64,000 nucleotides of DNA from Myxococcales bacterium (GTDB taxonomy: Bacteria > Myxococcota_A > Polyangia > Polyangiales > Polyangiaceae): contig SECP01000031.1 in assembly GCA_004193285.1 (NCBI GenBank), forward strand, positions 1 through 64,000, given 5' to 3'. The notes under the pieces are model-generated. The model saw only the letters and a list, made by a program, of their open reading frames with translations. It did no database searches and was not told the origin of the DNA. Positions 1 to 9,184 of this stretch are shown piece by piece (within the stretch, counting starts at the first letter, position 1; every line of letters starts with the position of its first letter). The position numbers and the translations under genes are program-made.

Positions 1-177
1 GTATATATGAACTTATTAGAAGCAACAATGATAGTAATTAAATAAGGAAACAGAAGACAAGACTTGTATTGTATCTTTTATGTTTTAAATCCTCACTATT
101 AACAGTATTGCACAAGCATACAAACTAAAAGCAAAAAACATATTTGGTCTTATAAATACAATAAACAAACCATGAAG

Positions 178-3100
178 CTACATCCGTTGTTTCCTTCTGC
201 TGAAAGAGCTGACATGTTCCTCTTCTTGTTGCTGTTTCTTCTCCTCAACTTCTCTCCGCTGTCGCAGCTTAGCCACCTCCTCACGTACGCGCTGTACTCG
301 CCTCTTGGCCAAGAACTGTCTCACAAGGCTCTGCATAATTGTGGCGCATAAGTCATACGTCTCTCCCTTGAGCACAATAACTTCTTCTTCGTCTTGTAGC
401 TGAGCTTGTTGCCAGAGGCTTTCGTTGAACAGGTAGGGCAGGTAGTGGGGGTGAACACGCAAAAGCGCCTTGAACAGCACATCATCCAAGATACTGATAT
501 TGAACTGCTGCCCAGCAGCCAAGTGTTGCTTCACGGCATAGATATAAGGATTGCTGGACTGCTCCTTTAGGTGCATGTTACTCTGCTTTCTGTAGCGGTT
601 TTCCGGTGTTTCTTGATATTCCACCTTGTAAGGCAATCCAAGAGAAGTGTAGAAGTCAGGCTTAGACAGGTGTCTCTGTAATATCTGCTGCACAATGAAT
701 TTGCGCACCTCATCATCATAGCACACTCGCCATCGAAAGCACAGGTCAATAAAGTCTACAATAGGTAGTAACTCTGCACCAGCAGTTTGGATATATTGAA
801 TAAATAATCGTCTCGCGACTTGCATGATTGGCACACGCGAGGCAAACAAAGTGTAAACTGCTGATAACCCTATACTGTTCATAAATCTTGAGTGAATAGA
901 GAAGGTATTCTGTCCGCCGTAAAGAGGTTTGATGTACTGCATGTAGCAGGAGTTGAGTCGAACCATGGATTCTTTAGCCTTCTTGAGAGTGGCCTTAAGA
1001 GCTTCCAGCAGCTCCTCTCTAGTTTTGTCATGCTTGACTCCCTGCTTTATTTTATCTCTAAGAGTCTTAACGTAGTTTTCCGCATCCACAGATGTGTAGA
1101 AGGTGTAATAGAACACTACCAGCTGACCTATCGTCTTCTGCACGAAGTAGTTATGAAATCCAAGCAACGGAATTGCCATGTCGATCATATCAAGGTACAT
1201 ACTTTGAGCTAAGATAAATAGTCCGGTGGTCTTGTACATGTCTGCTACTAAGCTGAACAGATTTAACGCATATAGCATACCTTCTCCCTCGTTGATCGAA
1301 AACCTGTTCAGACATACTCGCACGGTTCGTTCAGCATCATCCCAACATTGCTTGTAGATCTGGTAGGCCAGCAGCTGCAGTTCTTTCGGCTTACCAAACA
1401 CATTAGACAGTGCGAGTGTAGTATTGGATGAAGAGAATGTTGCAAACGTATTAGCGTCGGAATCAGTCAATAATGACACAATCCCACTGTGCGTGTCACT
1501 TTCATCCTGGTCCATCTGCTGCATATCAAGCACGCTGAGATTTACAGAGAGTAAAGGAGTAGACAAGTCCTTACGGAATTCCATGTTGGCCAACTGGTTT
1601 TCCAAGGCAACAATCTGACTGGCAGAGTCTCTGGAAGCCAATCTCCCCTCTCCAGCATCTTCAGCTAGCTGTACCATATCGACACCCTTTACTGGCCAGG
1701 TAGATGGAAAGTTTTTTCGCATCATGCGTGGAATTGCCAGAGATATCTTGCCATACAAGCGCTTTCTCACACTACACATCATGCAAAGACCCGCATCGAC
1801 ATTGTCTTCTTTTCCTTCCGATGCTTTCCCTTTGTGACGGGCAAATCCAATGAAGCACATTAAACAGCGAACACTGTGAGTCTTCCAGTCGCTGATAGAC
1901 ACGAGAGAATTGAGGTCGTAAGCTTTCTTGTAGTGATCATCATACTCACTTTGGATATAGGAAAGCAAACAAAAGTATGCATGCATTGAAAGGGCTATCG
2001 AAGGAAACGTTGGAGAGATATCAGCTTGGATAGGGCAGAGATGAATGTATACCCATGCAGATAAAGGAATCTTCTGCAAGTTAAACAGAATAGACTGACT
2101 AGGAAAGTAAATTGGTCTGGATAAATACAGCATAATGTTTCGGGGCTGGAAATCCAATATATTAGACAGCCTCGCAGTAGTCTGTTCGCCAGATTGCAAC
2201 CTCTTGACGGCTGTTTTAACGTCTGATGATGAGTTCTGGAGAGCTTTCTCCACCACATTGGTTTCTTCTGGCGCTACATCTAAAGTGGCTAAACTCATAG
2301 TACTTCCATCTTCAATCATTTCAATGTTACTAATACTGCTAACCTGAGCTCCAAAAGTTTCTCCGCTAAGCACAGTGCTGGAACCATACTCACTTTCCGT
2401 GGTACTCTCAAGTAATTTATCTGCGAATTCAGCGACCAACTCTTCATTATGTGTAAAATAATCGTGTGGAGAATCTGTAGACACGACAACCAGCCGATTC
2501 TCATTCTCTGCATCAGGTAACAAAAACTGCACTCGACGGCTTTTTCTAGACATCGCTCTGCTGACACTTGCTGAATCATTCTCTTGATTGTCAGAGGCCA
2601 CGACCAGACTCATGCTCATGCTCTCTTGTATTTCGCTATTAGTCTCAGCAGATAATGCAACAACTGTACTGGCGATTGATTGATCACACATTGAGTTATC
2701 ATACATAACGAGTGTACTGGAATTTATTACATCAATACTAGTAGATGATTCTAGTTCGAAGGGATTTTGACTACCCTCAGCGGCAGAACCGACGCCCTTC
2801 TCTTGGGTACTCCTAATACCAGTACCTTCATCCTGGACAATGTCTGAAATCTCTGCAATCTGCTGAGGGAGTTCGTATCCCATTTGATAATCGCCATCTA
2901 CTGACTGGCCATTATCCTTCGCCACATCTAACTTACTCAAAAATATGCTACGCTCTCGCCCCTTATCCACATCTTCATACATACTGCCACCTCCATAATC
3001 AGTCATTCTTTGTCCACTCCCGTTCTGTAGTTGCAACACACGCTGCTCGGTGGTCTGCCAGATCTCGAACTCCTTTTGCATGTACTTGTCTGCTAGAAGT

Positions 3101-6100
3101 ATACTGCGGTCGGTATGGCGATCATCTAGACCAGTCTCTTCCAGCAACTCTTTGACTCGGTTCTTCAGCCTCAACTTCTTATTTGGTACATACTTTTTCT
3201 TAGGATCTTTCCCTTCAGCAACAGCAATCGCTGCAGCATCCAAAACCTGCTTGTTTAGATACTTCACCAATGATTCAAGTTTCAAGAAATGAGCACAGGG
3301 TAAGTTCAACGTGCACAGAGGACAACGAGGTGGCTCGCTTGCCTGGGCAGTTCTGCGCTCTTCTTCCTGTTTCCTCTTTTTATCTTGTTCCTCTTCATAC
3401 AGCTGCTTGGCTCTAAGCTCAAATTCGCTTAACTCTCCTTCCTCTTCATCTTCCTCGAGAAGCTGTTGCTGGCGCCTATTAGCTACATTAACTCCTGCAG
3501 ATACTGTAGAAGAAGCCTCAGCATTATTGATTAGCCTGTGCGAAATAGTTTTCAGATGATGGTGTATATTTGTAGCACTCGCCATGTTGGAGAGCCCATG
3601 TTGTGCTAGTAAACTCATAAACAAAGCATGTCGCTCCACATTCTTCGGACTAGCTGCAATTTTGTTCCTTTCTACAAGATCCTTCAATTCTTCGTATGAA
3701 TAAGCTTCTGCTAGCTTTAGCACATCGACAGCATTCAAATATTTAACACCCATAATTTCGTCTTCCAACAATACTTCCACAACTGTCTTGTTCATATAAG
3801 TAGGCAGAGGCATTGCACCGGCATATGCCAAGATGTTGTAGCCCTGGTTATCCACAGCTGCAAGATTGCTGCTATGTCTTAACAACTCAATCAAAACATC
3901 TGTGTCGTGTAGTTTGGCAGCCAACATTAATGCAGTGATGCCATCTCGGTTGCAGTACACGACACCGGTGCCTTCTCGCTGTAGCAACCGGATACTACGA
4001 ATGTCAGATAATAACACAGCACACATAAGCGGAGTAAGAGCAATGGGCTGCGCACCGCACTCGGTATTAGGATAAGTGTATCCCTGTCTTATCAGTCTGC
4101 ACATCTCTTCCATAAGTTCGCGCAGTCGGTCAATGAGAGGTTTCTTCTCTGCCTGCTCCTCAGCACTGGGTACGTGTTTAAGATCATAGAGGCCTGCAGG
4201 ATAGTACTCTACACCTCTCTGTAGTATATATCGATGATGGTTGTCGATGAATAGTCGCATCTCCTTTGTATTCATTGCTCTACTATAAACTGGGCAGATA
4301 AACGGATGAAACTGAGAGACAGTTTTTTGCACTACACTAAGGTAGATTTTGCCAAATTCTAATAACAAATCTCGCGTTTTCAGAAATCCAAACCTTGCTT
4401 GTTTCTCAAACTGAATGTCAGCATAAGTTTCTACCTTCATTGCTCCAGCTGCCACCTTCTTCTCCAACCAATCAGCCAGCTCGCCAAAGCCATTGTTCCG
4501 TGCAACTGCCGTCGCAGTACGCCCCACACTGTTACGTACATTAGGGTTTGCTCCGAGATTGAGCAAGACATGGCACATGAGAGTGTTGCGGACAGAGGCA
4601 GCCAATATTAATGCAGTGCTGCCATCCTCGTCTACGGCATCAAGAAACCTCACCACTCTCATTGAGTCTCCCACCCCCTCTTTCAAGTAGTCAACCAGAA
4701 CCTTGACTATCTCCTCGCTATGGTGCACAACGCAGTGATGCAGTACAGTATAATTATTAGCTCCCTTAGTCAAGACATTAGCGTTCCTCTTCATGAATAT
4801 GTGTACTGTCCGAATGTCACGCAGTCTGGCAGCATACATGAAAGCAGTCATGCCATTTTTGTTGGGTGCATTCATATCTGCCTTATCTCTAATGAGATCC
4901 TCTACCTTTTCTCCAGGAGCCTCATTGAGCACCATGCATATCAGAGGTGTAACCCCTCGACTTGACTCTTCATTCACCCCAGCCCCCCGTCTAATGAGGG
5001 TGCGCACATGATCAATCTGATTGTTATCACACGCATCGCGCATCTGGCTCTGCAGCATATCCTTGGACAACTTCATGACCTGCTCTTTCTCCTTCTTATG
5101 CATCTCAGCTCGACTGTCATTGCGCATCTTGGCCTCATTGGCCTTACGCAGCGCCTCTAAGTGCGTTGCAATGCGCTCTCGATATATGCCGCACCTCTCC
5201 TCCATGTCTTTCACCACGCCTGTGCAGGGAGACAGCCCTAACCGCTGGCACTGTAGTCGCAGCTTAATAGCCTCCTCCATGGTATTGGCATCGGAGTAGG
5301 TAGGGGGGTCGATCTGCACCTCATGCTTGTGGTTGCGACCCCCATCCGCATTGCGCTTCATGTTGCAGCTCTCGTTGTCCCTGGTGCACAACACCTCGAA
5401 GATATACTTCTCCCCTGAAAACTCCTCATAGATGGCCTTGATCTTCAGAACCCTGGACGCGATGTCGTTGTACTCCTGCGCATCGACCTCGCTCTTGTGC
5501 TGCATCATCTCGTAGGCTACCTCGTAGTAGTGGTCGACTAAATCCTTGACAATCTCCATGAGAGAAATGGAGTCATAGGGAAAGAACCCCCGATTCTCAT
5601 CGCGCTCAAACCAGTCCATGAAGGGCTTAGCTTCTGCTCGCGTGATGGGTTGATGCACTCCCCATACGCAGCGCTGGTTAGTGAGTGCATTACGAATCCA
5701 GCTCTTCAGCTTCTCTGGCTCATGGAACTCTTCATGCTCAAACAGCTGCACTCTAAGGTTCATTTTACGTTGATCAAGAATTGGGCGTGAGCAGCCTACG
5801 ATGGTGTTGCACTTAGCACATATTGGATTGCCTTTCCGGTCCAGAGGGAAGCCAATAGGAGGCCGTTCATCAGGCATGACGTCAATCAAGTTAGGGTCAA
5901 TCTCCATAACAAAAGTAATGAATCTACGCTTCGCCATGTCCTTCGGCATGCCTTTGAGCTTACGCCACGCTTCCCATTTGTGTCCTTCGGTGGTTTGTAA
6001 GTTCTCCGGCGGAAGATCGCTATTGTCTCCATAGACTGCTTGCTTATACAACGATTGGAGCTTCAGCACTTGTTTCGGGGTCCTCGGTCCAGTATAGACT

Positions 6101-6255
6101 TTCCAGTTATTGTACACAGACTGGAAATACTGGTTTAATATAGCCGGATCATAACGCCATCCAGCGCGAAGCCTCTTTCGAACTATGTCGGCCGATTCGA
6201 ATCGGTCTTTCCACTTCCTCCCCTCATCCTCATCCTTATTTGTGCTAATACTCAT
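178..6255 (-). CDS. Giant ACBP-ankyrin-IQ domain protein (eukaryotic)
   Basis: This is an uninterrupted 2,025-residue frame. Residues about 40-125 look like an acyl-CoA-binding domain, with the LYKQA...GDN, KWEAW.KLKGM and K..FI..V pattern of ACBP. A short Cys motif (CAKCNTIVGC) follows near residue 145. Ankyrin repeats lie at about 399-602 and 735-818, with TPLI..., G.TAF.YAARL and DGSTALILAA cores. A second Cys/His cluster (CPLCTLNLPCAH) is near 972, within a charged coiled-coil-like stretch. Residues about 1,650-1,900 are helical and TPR-like. The C-terminus has an IQ-like, probably calmodulin-binding helix (about 1965-2000) and a basic/Gln tail. ACBP plus ankyrin is a known pairing (ACBD6, plant ACBP1/2), but those proteins are far shorter. 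A lipid-sensing scaffold is an inference. A hydrophobic stretch at about 1365-1435 may be an unspliced in-frame intron. The gene is divergent from ERCC8, 138 bases away. Confidence 0.8.
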   Translation of the reverse strand: MSISTNKDEDEGRKWKDRFESADIVRKRLRAGWRYDPAILNQYFQSVYNNWKVYTGPRTPKQVLKLQSLYKQAVYGDNSDLPPENLQTTEGHKWEAWRKLKGMPKDMAKRRFITFVMEIDPNLIDVMPDERPPIGFPLDRKGNPICAKCNTIVGCSRPILDQRKMNLRVQLFEHEEFHEPEKLKSWIRNALTNQRCVWGVHQPITRAEAKPFMDWFERDENRGFFPYDSISLMEIVKDLVDHYYEVAYEMMQHKSEVDAQEYNDIASRVLKIKAIYEEFSGEKYIFEVLCTRDNESCNMKRNADGGRNHKHEVQIDPPTYSDANTMEEAIKLRLQCQRLGLSPCTGVVKDMEERCGIYRERIATHLEALRKANEAKMRNDSRAEMHKKEKEQVMKLSKDMLQSQMRDACDNNQIDHVRTLIRRGAGVNEESSRGVTPLICMVLNEAPGEKVEDLIRDKADMNAPNKNGMTAFMYAARLRDIRTVHIFMKRNANVLTKGANNYTVLHHCVVHHSEEIVKVLVDYLKEGVGDSMRVVRFLDAVDEDGSTALILAASVRNTLMCHVLLNLGANPNVRNSVGRTATAVARNNGFGELADWLEKKVAAGAMKVETYADIQFEKQARFGFLKTRDLLLEFGKIYLSVVQKTVSQFHPFICPVYSRAMNTKEMRLFIDNHHRYILQRGVEYYPAGLYDLKHVPSAEEQAEKKPLIDRLRELMEEMCRLIRQGYTYPNTECGAQPIALTPLMCAVLLSDIRSIRLLQREGTGVVYCNRDGITALMLAAKLHDTDVLIELLRHSSNLAAVDNQGYNILAYAGAMPLPTYMNKTVVEVLLEDEIMGVKYLNAVDVLKLAEAYSYEELKDLVERNKIAASPKNVERHALFMSLLAQHGLSNMASATNIHHHLKTISHRLINNAEASSTVSAGVNVANRRQQQLLEEDEEEGELSEFELRAKQLYEEEQDKKRKQEEERRTAQASEPPRCPLCTLNLPCAHFLKLESLVKYLNKQVLDAAAIAVAEGKDPKKKYVPNKKLRLKNRVKELLEETGLDDRHTDRSILLADKYMQKEFEIWQTTEQRVLQLQNGSGQRMTDYGGGSMYEDVDKGRERSIFLSKLDVAKDNGQSVDGDYQMGYELPQQIAEISDIVQDEGTGIRSTQEKGVGSAAEGSQNPFELESSTSIDVINSSTLVMYDNSMCDQSIASTVVALSAETNSEIQESMSMSLVVASDNQENDSASVSRAMSRKSRRVQFLLPDAENENRLVVVSTDSPHDYFTHNEELVAEFADKLLESTTESEYGSSTVLSGETFGAQVSSISNIEMIEDGSTMSLATLDVAPEETNVVEKALQNSSSDVKTAVKRLQSGEQTTARLSNILDFQPRNIMLYLSRPIYFPSQSILFNLQKIPLSAWVYIHLCPIQADISPTFPSIALSMHAYFCLLSYIQSEYDDHYKKAYDLNSLVSISDWKTHSVRCLMCFIGFARHKGKASEGKEDNVDAGLCMMCSVRKRLYGKISLAIPRMMRKNFPSTWPVKGVDMVQLAEDAGEGRLASRDSASQIVALENQLANMEFRKDLSTPLLSVNLSVLDMQQMDQDESDTHSGIVSLLTDSDANTFATFSSSNTTLALSNVFGKPKELQLLAYQIYKQCWDDAERTVRVCLNRFSINEGEGMLYALNLFSLVADMYKTTGLFILAQSMYLDMIDMAIPLLGFHNYFVQKTIGQLVVFYYTFYTSVDAENYVKTLRDKIKQGVKHDKTREELLEALKATLKKAKESMVRLNSCYMQYIKPLYGGQNTFSIHSRFMNSIGLSAVYTLFASRVPIMQVARRLFIQYIQTAGAELLPIVDFIDLCFRWRVCYDDEVRKFIVQQILQRHLSKPDFYTSLGLPYKVEYQETPENRYRKQSNMHLKEQSSNPYIYAVKQHLAAGQQFNISILDDVLFKALLRVHPHYLPYLFNESLWQQAQLQDEEEVIVLKGETYDLCATIMQSLVRQFLAKRRVQRVREEVAKLRQRREVEEKKQQQEEEHVSSFSRRKQRM

Positions 6256-6393
6256 TATAATTTCAATTTACCGTAGCAATCGCCATGCTTTGCAGCGCTT
6301 GACTGTTAATGCATAAAAAAATATGCAAAAAGCCATCAGCAAGAAACCGTCCGCCAGCAACGCGATTTTGGCGAGGTCTCTCCCACAAACAAA
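6256..6393. promoter_or_regulatory. Short divergent promoter between ACBP-ankyrin gene and ERCC8
   Basis: Only 138 bases separate the two divergent start codons, so this stretch must hold both 5' leaders and promoters. It contains an A-rich tract (aaaaaaatatgcaaaaag) near the middle. I see no convincing TATA box at a fixed distance from either start. The call rests on gene arrangement alone. Confidence 0.4.
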
Positions 6394-8049
6394 ATGCAAG
6401 GGAGAAGGCCCGAGAGTCTCATACAGTCACTATTTGTCACTCAAGTATCGTTGTCATGTCATGGTCAGTTGTATAAGTTGACGAGGAGGCGAAGGATTGA
6501 GCAGCTTACGCTCTGTGGGAGCAAAGACTTCATCTCTCCTCATCCGAATGTGATTGTCAACAGCCTGTGTCTGGATAATATTGATGGGAACTTTTTGCTG
6601 ACGGGGGGCTATAATGGTTGCATTGGATTGTATGACTTTAGCCAGTATGAAGTGGAGAGACAGCAGGATACCTTCCCTTCGTCTTCGGGATTCTCTTCAT
6701 CTAATATGTCTCATAAGTCAAGATCAGCAACCAAACCACGAAGAGAACTATACAATCCTATCAACATATCAAACCACCAAAGGACTATGATATCTTGCCT
6801 ACAATGGTACACGTTAGATTGCGGGTTGTTCTTGTCTTCTGACATGGCTGGGAATGCTGTCGTGTATGACACAGAATCCTTTAGCCCCGTCAGCCAAACG
6901 AATTTCGCACAGCAGAAAGTCTATCATGCTAGATTCCATCCATCTGTACACAGAAGCACATTGGTGGCATGTGCGCTGGACGATGGTTCAGTGCGTCTGT
7001 GGGACATGCTGTCTCAGGACTCCCTGCAGACCATCTCGGCCCACAAGGCTGCTGTCAGCACTGTGGACTGGCACCCTTATTACGAGTACCAGTTGCTGTC
7101 AGCAGGCCATGACTGCGGTGTGAGAGTGTGGGATATACGCAAGGCGGCGATCGGGGTGCGTGGTCAGCATGTGCTGCACAGCCAGGCTATTCTGAGTCTG
7201 GACTGGAGGCAAGACCACCAGCACAAGGCAGACAAGGCGACCATTCTGTCAGAGCATGGGCTGTCTACAGAGCAAGGCCTGCACCAGCCTAGATATCAGC
7301 ACCCTTTGCAGGTGAGCAAGCAGGCGAGTACTGCCACGGCAGCGCTGGGTCGAGCACATGACGGTCCGGTGCTCTCTGCCAGATACACCCCCTGTGCTCG
7401 CAACATCCTCACTGCCGGGGCAGACGGCCAAGTGCGTCTTTGGCAGAGCGAAAGCGGACGGTATGAGTATGGGGTGCGGTATGAGGCTACCTGCAGTTTG
7501 GCTCTGCCCTCGAGACTACAGGTCAGCGAGGAGGATGGCTTATTGTTCTTGCCCAGCACTGCCAACAGCACCAGGGATGGCAACAGCAAGGGAGAAGTGG
7601 CCGTATTGGGGGTGCATGATGGTCGTTGCGTAGCTCGACTGACCGGTCATGTTTCAACAGGGATTAATGCTGTGGTGTACAAGAAGAACACGCAACAGGT
7701 GGTGTCAGCTGGCAGAGACACGATGATTCTGCTCTATGAGGCTCCGCAAAGCACTGTGGACCACGATGACGCTGATGATGGACGAGTTAGAGTGGTGCTA
7801 GTAGATAGATCAATAGCTCAAGCTGAGTCTTCTAGTGGTGCTGGTGATCCTCCTGGTCAGCAAAGGGAGAGGCGTCTGTATGTCCCTCCGATTGTGCAGC
7901 AATACCGAGAAGAGGCTGAAAGAGCTCGCCAAAAGAGACAGAGGGAGGGAGATACAGAAGAGCGTCAGATTAATCCTATCCTGGATCGTAGAAATAGACA
8001 GCCAAGAGGGGATTTGGATTGGAACAAAATCGATGAGCTCTTTAAGTAG
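6394..8049 (+). CDS. ERCC8: CSA/ERCC8-like WD40 protein
   Basis: This 551-residue WD40 protein resembles Cockayne syndrome protein A. In the family, CSA is the DDB1-CUL4 ubiquitin ligase substrate receptor that acts in transcription-coupled nucleotide excision repair in the nucleus. WD-type blades are visible at about 52-84 (LLTGGYNGCIGLYDF), 128-160, 218-250 (QLLSAGHDCGVRVWDIRK), 315-353 (ILTAGADGQVRLW) and 416-449 (VVSAGRDTMILLYE). The WDIR at about 247 matches the WDxR box used to dock DDB1. The order and spacing follow human CSA, including the DGSVRLWD blade and the final LTGH...GINAVVY blade. It is longer than human CSA (396 residues) because of a Ser-rich insert near 95-120 and a basic, Arg/Glu-rich C-terminal tail. 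The ATG at 6394 is the first in frame. No intron is needed. Confidence 0.85.
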   Translation: MQGRRPESLIQSLFVTQVSLSCHGQLYKLTRRRRIEQLTLCGSKDFISPHPNVIVNSLCLDNIDGNFLLTGGYNGCIGLYDFSQYEVERQQDTFPSSSGFSSSNMSHKSRSATKPRRELYNPINISNHQRTMISCLQWYTLDCGLFLSSDMAGNAVVYDTESFSPVSQTNFAQQKVYHARFHPSVHRSTLVACALDDGSVRLWDMLSQDSLQTISAHKAAVSTVDWHPYYEYQLLSAGHDCGVRVWDIRKAAIGVRGQHVLHSQAILSLDWRQDHQHKADKATILSEHGLSTEQGLHQPRYQHPLQVSKQASTATAALGRAHDGPVLSARYTPCARNILTAGADGQVRLWQSESGRYEYGVRYEATCSLALPSRLQVSEEDGLLFLPSTANSTRDGNSKGEVAVLGVHDGRCVARLTGHVSTGINAVVYKKNTQQVVSAGRDTMILLYEAPQSTVDHDDADDGRVRVVLVDRSIAQAESSSGAGDPPGQQRERRLYVPPIVQQYREEAERARQKRQREGDTEERQINPILDRRNRQPRGDLDWNKIDELFK

Positions 8050-8112
8050 GACTTGCTGTGATGTACGTACTGATCTATTATTTGTATACAATGTAAATAC
8101 AAATGAATCTAT

Positions 8113-8118
8113 AATAAA
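8113..8118 (+). other. Polyadenylation signal AATAAA after ERCC8
   Basis: A canonical AATAAA lies 64 bases beyond the ERCC8 stop codon, in AT-rich sequence. It is consistent with eukaryotic 3' end formation and with the eukaryotic origin of this half of the window. Confidence 0.6.
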
Positions 8119-8280
8119 TGTAATACAGTGCTATTTTAGGTGTCGTCAGCGCTGAGCTCGTTGCTGTTCTTATAATGCGCGTTTATGAGTCTCATCCTGC
8201 TGAATGGATTCATTTCCGAATTACAAAGGTTTTTCTATAAACAGCTTACTCATTTAGCTCATTTTCTTTATCCTGATACA

Positions 8281-8899
8281 ATGCTGAACTCACAGCTCAA
8301 GGCTCCTCTGCAAAATCAAGGAGATGCCAACAAGAGGAAGTTCCCCAGCACTTTTTTCGGCTGCTGCTCCTATAAGAACCCTGAGGTAATTTCTCAATAT
8401 ACTGAACCTTTCTTTTCTCGATTGATGTTTCATGCATTCTGTGGTATAATTTTTGTGATAGGGGAATCCTGTTTGCTTTCCGGCCTTTTGTCCTCAAGCA
8501 ATTATCTGGTAAGCTGCCTCATCTCCTATCATAGTATAAATACAAATAATCACCCTCAATTACGCATGTAGCACCAACGCTATCGTGGGAAAGGTGTGCA
8601 CTAAGATAAACAAGGAAGAGGAGATTTGTCTGGAGATGGGACCCACTGGTCTCTGTGTCTGTGCCGCCATGATTCCTCTAGGCGTATACACCCCCACTGG
8701 TGGCGTTGGCATCTATTGCTGTCTCACCAACTTACTCCGCAAGCGCACCATGGAGGAGTACAACATCGAGGAAGAGTCTGTACTGTGTGCGGGTCCTACG
8801 TCCCCTCCCTGTGTGAACTTTCTGGTGCATGGCATCTGCTACCCCTGCTCGGTCTTCCAGCTCTACATTGCGCATAAGGAATTTGCTGCCAAGAAGTAG
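8281..8899 (+). CDS. PLAC8-like cysteine-rich protein, two exons
   Basis: Two open stretches appear to make one gene. Exon 1 (8281-8385) encodes 35 residues ending in FFGCCSYKNPE, followed at once by a donor-like GAG|GTAATT. Exon 2 (about 8572-8899) begins after an acceptor-like CATGTAG and encodes KVCTKINKEE...LRKRTMEEYNIEEE...PCVNFLVHGICYPCSVFQLYIAHKEFAAKK. The paired cysteines and the LRxxYNIxxx...C..H..CYPCSVxQ pattern resemble the PLAC8/Cys-rich domain. This small membrane-associated family is linked to cell size and metal handling. The splice phases do not match: exon 1 ends in phase 0, while exon 2 needs phase 2. Either a different junction is used or one base is wrong. Removing one A from the AAA at 8590-8592 would restore the frame. 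An in-frame ATG also exists at 8185. Confidence 0.5.
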
Positions 8900-9184
8900 A
8901 TAGGGAGCAGATGAGCGAAATTTTGTGCATGTCAGGAGGTAGTATGTTTGTGATATGGTAGGTGTGCACTTTTTATGATAGATAGACTATGATAGAATTT
9001 GGAATGATAATGGTGTTGGATATGCAGGTAAAACATACATACATAAGCTGGTCAGTATGCTGACGAGATTTGTATGTATAGCATGTATTCTTTCCGCATA
9101 CACTTTTGATTTATGCGTGTAATGCAAGCACTGTGTGCTAATTTTGTAACCTTACGTAAACTACCCATGACACTTTTGATGAAC

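Noticed and set aside
6394-8049. Splicing factor PRP17/CDC40 or another WD40 family
   Set aside because: The WDIRK box, the order of blades and the GGYNGCIGLYD start fit CSA better.
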